From positions 1-46,947 of the forward strand of contig JAPLUF010000290.1 of NCBI GenBank assembly GCA_026397755.1: DNA of 46,947 bases. The letters run 5' to 3'. Positions 1 to 8,817 of the stretch are shown here, piece by piece. The position numbers were made by a program, and so were the translations under genes. The notes beneath the pieces were generated by a model. It did not search any database, was not told the DNA's origin, and worked only from the letters and a program-made list of their open reading frames with translations. Origin of the DNA: Verrucomicrobiota bacterium. GTDB lineage: Bacteria; Verrucomicrobiota; Verrucomicrobiia; Limisphaerales; UBA9464. How positions within the stretch are numbered: the stretch's first letter is position 1; each line of letters opens with the position of its first letter.

Positions 1-53
1 CCCAAGGCGGCCAGCAGCACTGCGAGGCGTTGGACGATGACGAAGACAATCAT
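1..53 (-). CDS. Possible 5' fragment of a membrane protein gene cut by the window edge
   Basis: Downstream of the altronate dehydratase gene, on the same strand, a frame starts with ATG at 53 and reads to the window edge as MIVFVIVQRLAVLLAALG, a hydrophobic membrane-segment-like stretch. The frame is open from just after the preceding stop at 120, and the residues before the ATG are also hydrophobic, so the true start could be a non-ATG codon further upstream. With only 18 codons visible no family can be named. It may be the next gene of the same transcription unit, or chance. Confidence 0.25.
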   Translation of the reverse strand, partial: MIVFVIVQRLAVLLAAL

Positions 54-119
54 CCAGCAGCTCAGTGCGGCGAAGAGCAGGGGGGTCGAGAGGGTTTTGG
101 GCCTCTCGGTCGAAGCGGT

Positions 120-1655
120 TCAGAAGACCGGGCCCAAGGGCCAGGGGGCGAACTCCTCGTCGCCAATGCCAGCGTGCTCGCTCTTGGTGCGCTCACCATT
201 GGCCGCCGACAGGATGGCTTCAAAGATGCGTTCGCCCACTTGGGGAATTGTTTCCTCGCCATCCAGAATCGTGCCGGCATTGAGGTCGATGTCGCCTTCC
301 ATCCAGCGGTAGAGCGGTGTATGCGTGGAAACCTTGATGCAGGGAGCCGGTTTGCAGCCGTACACACTGCCGCGACCCGTGGTGAATACCCCGACCGTGC
401 AGCCTCCGGCCACCAATCCCGTCATGCTCACCGGGTCGTAGCCGGGCGTATCCATGAAGCACAGGCCAGGCCCTGTGATCGTCTGGGCATAGTGCAGCAC
501 CGACATGAGCGGGGCTTGGCCGCCTTTGGCCACGGCGCCGAGGCTCTTTTCGAAGATGGTCGTCAGGCCGCCCTCTTTGTTGCCGGCCGAGGGGTTGTTG
601 CTAATGGAGGCTCCGTGCTTCCGGGCGTGGTCTTCCCACCAGCGAATTCGTTCGAGCAGCGCATCGCACACCTCTCGGCTCACCGCGCGACGGGTGAGCA
701 GGTGTTCGGCGCCATAAATTTCTGGAGTCTCGGCCAAGACCGTCGTGCCGCCGTGGCGGATAATTTGGTCGGAAGCCCATCCCAGTGCCGGGTTGGCGGT
801 GATCCCACTGTGGCCATCGGAGCCACCGCAGTTCAGCGCCACGATGAGTCGACTCAAGGGCTGTGTGGATCGGCGCTGAGCGTTGACCGCAGGCAATAAA
901 CCGCTCACGGCTTTCACGGCGTCTTCTACCGTACGGCTGATGCCGCCCTGCTGCTGGATGTTGAGGACCAGCGGGGGTTCGCTGCCAGTCTCAGACTGAT
1001 CTAATCCGTGTCGGCGCACCATGGCTGCGGCCTGATTAGTCTCGCAGCCCAATCCGATAATGACGTAGGCGCCGATATTGGGATGGCGGGCGATTCCAAC
1101 GAGCACTCGCTGGAGAATTTCCGTGCCTTCATCGGCGGTGGCGCAGCCGGCCTTGTGGGTGAAGGCCACGACGCCGTCGATGCCGGGGAAGTCGCGCCGC
1201 AGCGCCTCAGGGGTGAAGCGTCGGGCCACGAATTGCGAGACACTGGCCGAACAGTTTACCGACGAAATCACTGCCACGTAGTTCCGCGTGCCGGCGCGGC
1301 CGCCCGGGCGAGTGAAGCCTTGGAAGGTGCGCCGTTCCGACTCGGGCAGGAGCAGCCATGGGGCGGTGGGTTCTAGAAAATGGTCGCCCGTGGCCAATTC
1401 ACCGGTATCCACATTGTGCACATGCACGTGGGTCCCGGCCGGGATGTCCATCGAAGCCCGTCCGATGAATTGCCCGTACTTGCGGATCGGGGACCCTTTC
1501 GCGAGCGGCCGAAGCGCCACCTTGTGGGCAGCCGGGATTGAGCCTTGGAAGGTGAGTTCACCCGCACTCTCGCCAGCGAGCAGGCGGCGGCGGACCACGG
1601 CGACATCGTCGTCCGGGTGGAGTCGGATTAAGGCATCGGCAGCAGAGAGGCTCAT
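120..1655 (-). CDS. UxaA-family altronate/galactarate-type dehydratase
   Basis: A 511-residue protein of the altronate hydrolase (UxaA)/galactarate dehydratase family. These cytoplasmic metal-dependent lyases convert altronate or related sugar acids to 2-keto-3-deoxy acids in uronate breakdown. The N-terminal ~100 residues form the small SAF-like domain (RLHPDDDVAVV, then HVHNVDTGE). The catalytic domain follows, with family motifs GLGCETNQ and LNCGGSDGHSGITANPALG and a C-terminal GCTVGVFTTGRGS stretch. The fused N- and C-domain layout and the length are normal for UxaA. I start at the ATG at 1653-1655; the frame extends five codons to a TTG, which is less likely. No UxaB or UxaC partner is visible, so the exact substrate (altronate or another sugar acid) is open. 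The upstream neighbour on the same strand is the CotH/lamin-tail gene, 96 bp away. Confidence 0.9.
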   Translation of the reverse strand: MSLSAADALIRLHPDDDVAVVRRRLLAGESAGELTFQGSIPAAHKVALRPLAKGSPIRKYGQFIGRASMDIPAGTHVHVHNVDTGELATGDHFLEPTAPWLLLPESERRTFQGFTRPGGRAGTRNYVAVISSVNCSASVSQFVARRFTPEALRRDFPGIDGVVAFTHKAGCATADEGTEILQRVLVGIARHPNIGAYVIIGLGCETNQAAAMVRRHGLDQSETGSEPPLVLNIQQQGGISRTVEDAVKAVSGLLPAVNAQRRSTQPLSRLIVALNCGGSDGHSGITANPALGWASDQIIRHGGTTVLAETPEIYGAEHLLTRRAVSREVCDALLERIRWWEDHARKHGASISNNPSAGNKEGGLTTIFEKSLGAVAKGGQAPLMSVLHYAQTITGPGLCFMDTPGYDPVSMTGLVAGGCTVGVFTTGRGSVYGCKPAPCIKVSTHTPLYRWMEGDIDLNAGTILDGEETIPQVGERIFEAILSAANGERTKSEHAGIGDEEFAPWPLGPVF

Positions 1656-1751
1656 GGTGATTGGAAGCAAAACTGCGCTCGACTGACCGTGGGTTCCAGA
1701 CTGTTTGTTGGGACTGTTTGTTGGGCGGCTTGGGTGTTGGCCTGCCCGAGT

Positions 1752-4700
1752 TCATAGACCCGCCGGCACGAGTACTCGGTAGGATCGGCGTTCGCTCGAG
1801 AGGGGTTCTGTGCGCTCGATTGTTCGGGCATTGGGCAGGGCAGGTACCTCCAGCAGGCTCGACCAGACTCCGAGTTCGAGCGCCTCCGACACTTGCAGCG
1901 AGTAGCGTTGATTGACCAACGCTGGAAAGCGGAGCCGCAGTCCGGTGGGGGTGAGTTCAGCGCTCAAACGCAAACCCTCCGCCGGTCCGCCGGAACCAGG
2001 GCTGCCTCCAAGAAGGCTCCCAACGCGCCACTGAGTCTTGTCGCTCCAGCGATCAGGGCTGGCTTGTTCATCGACGACTTCCATGGAAAAGCCACCGCCA
2101 TCCGCGGCCGGAAACCAGTCCTTGAATCCGAAGTCCAAGATCTCCTCGCCCTGAGCATCCAGTAGTCGGAGCCGTTCTCCACCGTTGTCGAGGCGGCCGA
2201 CATATTGGCCGGCCACCGGCACACCTGCTCCGTACCGAGCGGTGAAGGCGGTGGCGTTGGCGACGATCACCACGCGTGCGCCCGGGTCCAATCGCTTCAC
2301 TGTGCTGGTGGAGAAGTCGAAGTCCACGCCATCGACCAGCCGGATGCCGGCGAGATCGAGTGACTCGCTGGGCGAGAGGTTGCGCAGCTCCAGAAACTCC
2401 AACTCATCGGGCAGAGACGAACCCACGGGACCGGCCGGCGGATTGAAATGGATCTCGGTGATTCGCAGCCAGCGTTGCGCGGCGCTGGGGTCGCCGGCGT
2501 AGGTGAGTTGGTGCGCGGTCTTGCCCCGGGGATTGAGCAGCGTGAGCGTTTCGCCGCGGGCTGAGAGTTGGCCAGAATACGGGCCCACCACGAAGAGTCC
2601 CTGACCTCCGCGCGGTCCGGTGGTGCGAGCGCGGAACTGGCGGACGTCGGGGCTGACGTACACCACGCTGTTGGAGGGGAGCACCGTGCCCGGATGGAAG
2701 GTGAACTCGACGGCACCGTCGAGCTTCCAACCGCTCAAGTCCAAGGCGAGGCCCGACCGGTTGGTGAGCACCAGGAACTCGTGCGCCTGGTTGCCTGAAA
2801 CTGGGTTGAATTCTACGTCCAGGATTTCAGGGGCCGCGTCTTCCGGTTGCGTCAGGGGGATGCCGGCGTTGTTGGAATTATTAATGCCAATGGTCCGGGC
2901 GGTGTTGGTGACGCAGTGGGTGAGGTACCAGTGGCGTCGACGCGGTTCGATGAATTGGTTGAGCAAGTCGCCGACGCCTGCGGTGAAGGTCTTGTTGCCG
3001 GCCCACGGTGAAGCGCCCCATTTCACGCGATCCAGCAGCGCCTCTGGACCAATGAGGTTGGTCAGGGCGACCACGCGGTTCTCGAGGATCCGTTTCTCAA
3101 AAGGCGTTCCCGGCGGCTGGACCAGCAAGTCGAGAATGGAGCGTTGACGGCGCAGGAGCATCTGGCGCGTTTCGGGCAGTCGAACAATCACGTCATAGAG
3201 GCGGTTGAAGTTGCCGCCGGTGCTGGAGCCTCCGTACAGCGGGTGACTCTTGGATCCATCCACCGTGGCCTCCAGCGGGTTGCTGCCGCCGTAGAGCTGT
3301 CCCCACGACGCATTCATGTCGAAGGGGATATTGCGCCAAAGCCCGTCCCCGAAGGTGTCGCGGTAGAGGCTCATGTTGGCCCACACGTCGTCGTTCTCAG
3401 CGCACCATCGGGTGCCGGCCAAGTGGTTGATAACCTGGGGCACATCGAGCAAGTCGAACACCGTGTTGCGCCGCGTCGTCAGCGGGGACGTTTCGCGGAT
3501 ACCGTTGGCCAGTTGCAAATAATCGGTGCGGCTGGGGTCGTTGTCGGGCTCGAGTTTCTGGAAGACGCCGGTGCTGGAAAAGTCCGGGGTCAGGTTGCCC
3601 ACGGCCTTGTAGAGGGCGCCCCGCGGGTCGTAGCCCATGCGCTCCACTTGTTCTTGGCCGATGACATCGTTGTGGAAGGCCAGTTGATAGAACTGACCAT
3701 TTAAGTGGACCCGCACCGGGTAGTGGAATGGGGAGGGGACTCCGAGTTGCTCCAGGAACCAGAAGCAGAGGCTCTGGCGCAAGTAGGCTGGGTCGAGGTA
3801 TTCGGCCAAGAGCGCCGACTTGCGGACACTCCCGCCGGGTCCGGGATGACGGAGTTCGTACCCTCGGTTGAACTCCAGGCGATGCGACTTCTTGTTCAAT
3901 CCAGCCGAGGTGTTTCCGCGCAATTCCATGTAGGCGTTGTCGTAGAGTTCGCCGTCGTGGAAGAGGGCGATCCGACCACCGGACTCGGTGTCGATGCCGG
4001 CCAGTTGATTGGGTGCAATGAAGAGGTGGAAGACCGGCAGCTGAGTTACGAAATTGGTGGGTTGGACGAGGGTGCCGAGGTATTCCGGGGAGGTGGTTGC
4101 GCTGGGAAAGAGCGGCCAGCGGGACGTGGCGCCGAGGGTGTCCGTGGCCACGATCCGGTAGCGGATCATTTGCCCTGGCGAGGCCAAGTCGGCGGGCAAG
4201 GTCGCCGCGTAGACGCCATCCCCGGCGGCGCCGTCTCCGTGGGCACCGTCATCCCACATCGGGATCCCGGTCTCCGCGCCGAAGAGGATGCGGTAGCGCA
4301 GCGTGACACTCGACACCGGTTGGAAGGTGTTGCGGACCCGGGTTGTGACGCGGAGGTCTTCGGTGTCGGTGGGGACCTTGGGTGTGTGCAGGACCTCCCC
4401 AATGAGGGGTCCCGGCAGGGCGGTGCCCCCCAGGTTGGCAGAACCGGGTGTGGGTCGCGTGAAGTAGACGCCAGAAGGTCCCCGATCCCAGGAATTGCCC
4501 TGAGGTACCTGGACAACTCCATGCGAGAGATCGGGAACTTGCGGTGGATAGGTCGCTTTGAACTCGCTGGCGATGTTCGTGCCGTCCGGACGTACCAACG
4601 CCAAGTATTCACCGCCCGCGGCGAGTTGGAAATTGGTGTGGAGGCGGGATCCCGGAGTCCGTCGGTCGGCACCTGAGGCGAAGACCACTAGGAATCCGCC

Positions 4701-6170
4701 GGCCGCCAGATTAGTTTCGGGAAACCGCCACTTAGTCAGGTTGCCGGCGTCATCCGTGAGCGACCATCCGCGCAAGTTGAGGGGAGCCTCCGCAGGGTTG
4801 AAGAGTTCGATCCAATCCACGTACTGCCCGGTCTCGTCCTTGAGGGTGCGCGTATTGGAAGCCATGAACTCGCTCAAGTACGGCGCAGTCTCGGAGGCGT
4901 CGGGGTCCAGTCGCACGATCCACGGCAGACCTGCGAAAGTATTGGGTGATGAGGCTAGGTCGTTAATGCCATGAACGAGGGTCCAAGCGAACTGCACTGG
5001 CCCGACCGGTGGAGCAGGGAAACTAAAGCGGAACTGGCTTCCGCTCAGGGCGATGACCGCTGTTGCGGGCACACCATTGATGAGCAAATCGGATGCCTCC
5101 ACGCCCGTCACCGGTTCACTGAAGAGGACGGAGAGCGAATCCAGAGATCTCACTGTGGCTCCCGAAGCGGGAAGCAATCCGGTGAGGGTCGGCGGTGTGT
5201 GATCCACCAACCGGTAGGTCCCCCCTCCGTTGCCTGTGACTGCCGGGTCGAAGCGGTTGGGCGGCTCGGCTTGATCCTCTAAAGCGAGTCGGGGATCCCA
5301 CTCGACGGTGACCGCTCCGTAGGTCGGTTGGGTGAATTCGAAACGGTAGGAGGTTGGAGTGGTGGCCGTGACCGATTTGGCTCCGATGCCGTTGACCAGC
5401 AGGTGCGCCGCCACCACTCCGGTGACAGGTTCGCTGAAGGTCACTGTCAATGCGGTGAACGTCTCGACCGTCGAACCGGGGACGGGATCCATGCGGAGCA
5501 CCGTCGGTGCTACCGAGTCTTTCTGGATGGCCTCCAGCGAGGCATCAAAGCCCAAATCACTGCTGCCGAGGCTGCTCTGGAAAACTTGGATTGCGAGGAC
5601 ATTGGTCCCGGCCTGCAGGTACAGGACCGGATCTGGTAGGGTGTATTCCGTGAAGGCAACGGGTTCTGCGGCGTTGTCGGCCAGGGTTGCCAAGCCTACC
5701 GCATCGCCAGAGGCACCCGGCACGTTTACCCGAAGCACCTCGGTGCCATTAATCCAAGCCACGAAGCCATCATCGACCAGCGCTCCGAGTCGGAGGGCGC
5801 TCACTTCGGTGATGGTCTGCACGACGAACGGGCAGCGCAGGAAGAGCGACCCGTAGACATTTTGCATGCCGCTGATCTGGGTGCCGCCCGGAAGAATATC
5901 GCCGTACCAGAAGGGGGCTGGAGCCGACGCGAACTGAGTCTCCTTGAACTCTACGGTGCGCCACGCCGTGACCGGAGCCGAGGCCTCGTTGGTTCCCGGT
6001 CGCCAACGCCAGGTTGCGCCGGTGGGAATCAGGGTCTCGGCCTGGAGATTGAGGCTGATTTGTGGGGCCAATCCGACCCAAAGAACGATGAACAACCACT
6101 GAACGACCCCGTCGAGTTTTCGGGGCCGAGGTCTGCTAGGGATCACTTGCAGACAGTTCTCCGGGGTCAT
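1752..6170 (-). CDS. Exported multidomain CotH-kinase / lamin-tail-domain surface protein
   Basis: A 1472-residue exported protein. Residues ~20-44 form a signal peptide core (VVQWLFIVLWVGLAP). Approximate order after that: a galactose-binding-like jelly roll (~45-215); two Ig-like modules each with a TVTFSEPVTGV/SVLFSEPVTGV core (~216-420); a first lamin-tail domain (DWIELFNPAEAPLNLRGWSL, ~430-560); a linker with IRYRIVATD; a CotH-kinase region (~715-1080); two more lamin-tail domains (~1110-1390); and a C-terminal beta domain with YSLQVSEAL. The CotH region shows LRQSLCFWFLEQLG, the NDDVWANMSLYRD stretch and WRNIPFDMNASWG, which matches the family's Asp/Asn signature. CotH kinases are atypical kinases known to phosphorylate secreted proteins; that activity here is inferred. 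In verrucomicrobia such proteins are often large and secreted. ATG at 6168-6170; no strong Shine-Dalgarno. Confidence 0.88.
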   Translation of the reverse strand: MTPENCLQVIPSRPRPRKLDGVVQWLFIVLWVGLAPQISLNLQAETLIPTGATWRWRPGTNEASAPVTAWRTVEFKETQFASAPAPFWYGDILPGGTQISGMQNVYGSLFLRCPFVVQTITEVSALRLGALVDDGFVAWINGTEVLRVNVPGASGDAVGLATLADNAAEPVAFTEYTLPDPVLYLQAGTNVLAIQVFQSSLGSSDLGFDASLEAIQKDSVAPTVLRMDPVPGSTVETFTALTVTFSEPVTGVVAAHLLVNGIGAKSVTATTPTSYRFEFTQPTYGAVTVEWDPRLALEDQAEPPNRFDPAVTGNGGGTYRLVDHTPPTLTGLLPASGATVRSLDSLSVLFSEPVTGVEASDLLINGVPATAVIALSGSQFRFSFPAPPVGPVQFAWTLVHGINDLASSPNTFAGLPWIVRLDPDASETAPYLSEFMASNTRTLKDETGQYVDWIELFNPAEAPLNLRGWSLTDDAGNLTKWRFPETNLAAGGFLVVFASGADRRTPGSRLHTNFQLAAGGEYLALVRPDGTNIASEFKATYPPQVPDLSHGVVQVPQGNSWDRGPSGVYFTRPTPGSANLGGTALPGPLIGEVLHTPKVPTDTEDLRVTTRVRNTFQPVSSVTLRYRILFGAETGIPMWDDGAHGDGAAGDGVYAATLPADLASPGQMIRYRIVATDTLGATSRWPLFPSATTSPEYLGTLVQPTNFVTQLPVFHLFIAPNQLAGIDTESGGRIALFHDGELYDNAYMELRGNTSAGLNKKSHRLEFNRGYELRHPGPGGSVRKSALLAEYLDPAYLRQSLCFWFLEQLGVPSPFHYPVRVHLNGQFYQLAFHNDVIGQEQVERMGYDPRGALYKAVGNLTPDFSSTGVFQKLEPDNDPSRTDYLQLANGIRETSPLTTRRNTVFDLLDVPQVINHLAGTRWCAENDDVWANMSLYRDTFGDGLWRNIPFDMNASWGQLYGGSNPLEATVDGSKSHPLYGGSSTGGNFNRLYDVIVRLPETRQMLLRRQRSILDLLVQPPGTPFEKRILENRVVALTNLIGPEALLDRVKWGASPWAGNKTFTAGVGDLLNQFIEPRRRHWYLTHCVTNTARTIGINNSNNAGIPLTQPEDAAPEILDVEFNPVSGNQAHEFLVLTNRSGLALDLSGWKLDGAVEFTFHPGTVLPSNSVVYVSPDVRQFRARTTGPRGGQGLFVVGPYSGQLSARGETLTLLNPRGKTAHQLTYAGDPSAAQRWLRITEIHFNPPAGPVGSSLPDELEFLELRNLSPSESLDLAGIRLVDGVDFDFSTSTVKRLDPGARVVIVANATAFTARYGAGVPVAGQYVGRLDNGGERLRLLDAQGEEILDFGFKDWFPAADGGGFSMEVVDEQASPDRWSDKTQWRVGSLLGGSPGSGGPAEGLRLSAELTPTGLRLRFPALVNQRYSLQVSEALELGVWSSLLEVPALPNARTIERTEPLSSERRSYRVLVPAGL

Positions 6171-6246
6171 TCCAAAAGGCTAGGAGGACCCGGTAGGATC
6201 AACAAGCGTGCAGGCCCTGAGACTCCAGGGTCGGTGGGGTTAACTC

Positions 6247-7065
6247 TCATTCAAAGTGCGGCTCGTTGTCGCGGTTCCAGAAACGGGCCACGGCCTTGCG
6301 TTGGGCGGGGTCTTTATGGAGTTGGCCGATGATGTCCAATCGGCGCTTGGATTCGGCATGGCCGTCGCAGAAGACCAGGGATGTGCGGCCAGCGTGGATC
6401 TCCAGCGGCCATTGGCGCTCCTCGTACATGCCGATGAATCCGCTCCAGTCGCGGTCGCCCTTCTTCTTCACGTCCCAGTTGCTGTCGCCGAAAGAAATCA
6501 TCTCGGAGGGGTTCTTGACCGAGGCTTCTTTGGTTTCACCCCAGACCGGATCCCCGAGGTACACGCCGAGCCCGGTGTTGGGTGTCAGCCCGGCGAAGGC
6601 GCCCCAGACGTTGTAGCCGTAGCTCATGAAGAAAGTGCCTCCTGGGCGCAGGCGCACTTCGTCCTTCAGGTAGCCCAGCTTGGCCGGGGCCCCGCTGCCG
6701 AACTTCGGAACCCATTGCGACTGCTGGGGTGCGGCCGGGCACCGGAAAATATCGGTGTTCTGACCGCCATACATGCTGCTGCGGAGCAGGGCTGGCCAGA
6801 TCCAGGCGGCCCCGTCGCCGCCGTCGATGCCCACCGGATACACCCCGTGGTCCATAATGTAGGTGATCGTCGCCAGGCCCATTTGGCGCAAATTGCTAAT
6901 GCATTTCACGCCGTTGGCCTTGGCCTTGGCCTTCGAGAGCGCCGGTAAGAGCATCCCGGCCAAGATGGCGATGATGGCGATGACCACCAGCAGTTCAATG
7001 AGGGTGAAACCGGTGGCACCGTGGGCTCGGTGACCGGTCCGTTGGTTCAGGGTTTTCGGATGCAT
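6247..7065 (-). CDS. Prepilin-type N-cleaved protein with H-X9-DG motif (type II secretion/pseudopilin-like)
   Basis: A 272-residue protein with a class III (prepilin) leader. After a short basic region comes [20 protein letters not shown], the prepilin peptidase cleavage motif followed by the hydrophobic pseudopilin helix and the typical [11 protein letters not shown] continuation. Near the C terminus [17 protein letters not shown] contains His-X9-Asp-Gly, the mark of the PVC-type prepilin-like (DUF1559-related) proteins. These are abundant in Planctomycetes and Verrucomicrobia and are thought to be anchored in the inner membrane or assembled into pseudopilus-like structures; the role is unproven. 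ATG at 7063-7065. The gene is separated from the CotH/lamin-tail gene by 76 bp with no obvious signal. A divergent 366-bp region separates it from ffh. Confidence 0.93.
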   Translation of the reverse strand: MHPKTLNQRTGHRAHGATGFTLIELLVVIAIIAILAGMLLPALSKAKAKANGVKCISNLRQMGLATITYIMDHGVYPVGIDGGDGAAWIWPALLRSSMYGGQNTDIFRCPAAPQQSQWVPKFGSGAPAKLGYLKDEVRLRPGGTFFMSYGYNVWGAFAGLTPNTGLGVYLGDPVWGETKEASVKNPSEMISFGDSNWDVKKKGDRDWSGFIGMYEERQWPLEIHAGRTSLVFCDGHAESKRRLDIIGQLHKDPAQRKAVARFWNRDNEPHFE

Positions 7066-7431
7066 GGGGTGCGTGGGGAGAATTTTTCCGGGGAATGGAA
7101 CTGCTCTATCAGGCGTTGGCGATCCACGGAAGGGGAATCACCGATTGGTTTCTCCCCCGCGACACACCGGCGGCGGCGGGGCTGGACCGCAGCGAGCATC
7201 GGATCGCAGCACCCCAATCCCCATCGTGCGTCAGCGCGAAAGCCCCTGCCTTCCGAACGATCCCTGCGAGCGTAGGTCCAACCCCGCGGAGCCATTCCAA
7301 GACTGCACCTCCTCCACCGTGGATTGCCGTTTCCGGGCCGCCCCCGCAGCCGGTGCGGGCAATTTGATCCTCCTGTAACCCCTCGCCTCCGGGCTTTCCG
7401 GCGGTAGGGCTGCTGAGCTAACCTCAGGTCC
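7066..7431. other. Divergent intergenic region between prepilin-like gene and ffh
   Basis: These 366 bp hold no convincing gene. They must contain the promoters for the minus-strand prepilin-like gene and for ffh, but I cannot pick a convincing -35/-10 pair. The central part, 7165-7293, is copy B of the dispersed structured element described separately. Upstream of ffh the bases CTCAGGT lie shortly before the ATG and could serve as a weak ribosome binding site. A 4.5S RNA was looked for next to ffh and not found. Confidence 0.6.
7165..7293 (-). repeat. Dispersed structured intergenic element, copy B
   Basis: Read on the minus strand, this 129-bp stretch aligns along its whole length with 26841-26972 on the plus strand. 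Shared blocks include GGCTCCGCGGGGT, GGGGCTTTCGCGC and GGTCC-GCCCCGC near the far end. Two pairing segments exist: 7275-7287 with 7176-7188 (13 bp, one G.U) and CGATCC at 7258-7263 with GGATCG at 7201-7206. Relative to copy A, one pair in the outer stem changes from C-G to T-A, and one in the inner stem from A-T to T-A, so pairing is kept. This suggests a structured RNA or a palindromic mobile element. Function is unknown. Confidence 0.65.
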
Positions 7432-8787
7432 ATGTTCGACTCCCTGAGTGGCAAATTGCAGAACGTCTTCCGCAACCTGCGCGGACTAGGGAAGATTTCC
7501 GAGGGCAACGTGTCGGAGTCCCTGCGCGATGTGCGCATGGCGCTGCTGGAGGCCGACGTGCACTTCAAGGTTGCCAAGGATTTCATCGAATCGATCAAGG
7601 CTAAGGCCCTGGGAGAAGAAGTCGTTCAGTCGGTCCACCCAGGCCAGCAGATGATTAAGATCATCAGCGATGAGTTGGTCACTCTGCTGGGATCGCAAAA
7701 CCAGGGGCTTCACCTCACCGGAAACCCGGCCTGCATTTTGATGTGCGGTCTCCACGGCTCGGGCAAGACCACCAGTTCCGGCAAGCTGGCCAAACTGCTG
7801 CTGAAGCAAGGGAAGCTGCCGTTGCTTGTGGCCGCTGATGTGTATCGTCCGGCCGCCATGGACCAATTGGCTACTCTTGGCGCGCAAATTGGTGTGCCGG
7901 TCTTCGTGATGAAGGGAGAGACCGACGTGATTAAGATCGCCCGGGAGGCGCTCGAATACGCGGCGGGTCACCAGTGCAACACGGTCATCTTTGATACCGC
8001 AGGGCGTCTTCAAATCGACGAAAACTTAGTCCAGGAACTGGTGCGTCTGCGTGATCTCATCAAACCGGCCGAGACCCTGCTGGTCCTCGACGCGGCCACG
8101 GGCCAAGAGGCCGTCAGCGTGGCCACCCATTTCGACAAGGCCCTCAATATCACGGGTGCCATTCTGAGCAAGCTCGATGGTGACGCCCGCGGTGGTGCGG
8201 CTCTGTCCTTCCGACACGTGGTGGGCAAGCCCATCAAGTTCATGGGCGTCGGCGAGAAGTTGGACGATCTCGAGCTGTTCCATCCCGAGCGCATGGCCCA
8301 GCGCATCCTGGGCATGGGCGATGTCGTCACGCTGGTCGAGAAGGCGATCGATCGTATCGATGCCTCCAAGGCGATGGATCTTGAGGAGAAGATGCGCAAG
8401 GGTCAGTTCACCCTGGATGACTTCCTCATGCAGCTCCGCGAGATGAAGAAACTTGGGCCGCTTCAGGACATCGTTGGCCTGCTGCCTGGGGGTTCGGAGA
8501 TGCTCAAGAACACGGATCTCTCCAAGAGTGAAAAGGACTTCAAGCGCATGGAGGGCATCTTGTGCGGCATGACGTGTCAGGAGCGTGGTTCTCCCCAAAT
8601 TCTCAACGCCCGGCGTCGTCAGCGTATTGCCAAGGGATCGGGGGTCACCGTCACCGAAGTGAACAACCTGCTCAAGCGCTTCGATGAGATGCGGGACATG
8701 ATGCGCAAGATGGGCAAGTTCCAGAAGATGATGACTAAGATGGGCGGGGCCGGCGGACTCATGGGCAAGATGCCCTTTGGGCGCTGA
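7432..8787 (+). CDS. ffh: Signal recognition particle protein Ffh (SRP54)
   Basis: A 451-residue GTPase that binds 4.5S RNA and signal sequences on nascent chains and hands the ribosome to FtsY at the membrane. The N domain (~1-90) is helical. The NG GTPase core shows the P-loop GLHGSGKTT at residues 106-114, DTAGRL at 188-193 and the closing SKLDGDARGG at 246-255. The methionine-rich M domain follows, with ILNARRRQRIAKGSGVTV as the RNA-binding helix region and MRDMMRKMGKFQKMM. Length and motif order are normal for bacterial Ffh. ATG at 7432. It is convergent with tmk across 30 bp in which no clear terminator hairpin was seen. Confidence 0.97.
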   Translation: MFDSLSGKLQNVFRNLRGLGKISEGNVSESLRDVRMALLEADVHFKVAKDFIESIKAKALGEEVVQSVHPGQQMIKIISDELVTLLGSQNQGLHLTGNPACILMCGLHGSGKTTSSGKLAKLLLKQGKLPLLVAADVYRPAAMDQLATLGAQIGVPVFVMKGETDVIKIAREALEYAAGHQCNTVIFDTAGRLQIDENLVQELVRLRDLIKPAETLLVLDAATGQEAVSVATHFDKALNITGAILSKLDGDARGGAALSFRHVVGKPIKFMGVGEKLDDLELFHPERMAQRILGMGDVVTLVEKAIDRIDASKAMDLEEKMRKGQFTLDDFLMQLREMKKLGPLQDIVGLLPGGSEMLKNTDLSKSEKDFKRMEGILCGMTCQERGSPQILNARRRQRIAKGSGVTVTEVNNLLKRFDEMRDMMRKMGKFQKMMTKMGGAGGLMGKMPFGR

Positions 8788-8817
8788 GGTTTGCTGAGGC
8801 TCATTCCGGATTCGGCG

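Noticed and set aside
7240-7431. Possible 4.5S (SRP) RNA next to ffh
   Set aside because: The bases CTCAGGTCC before the ffh start recall the SRP RNA core but the conserved GGAAGCAGC tetraloop region is absent.
7047-7598. 183-codon minus-strand frame across the prepilin-like/ffh intergenic region
   Set aside because: It overlaps the start of ffh and passes through the structured repeat; its residues are Arg-rich without domain features.
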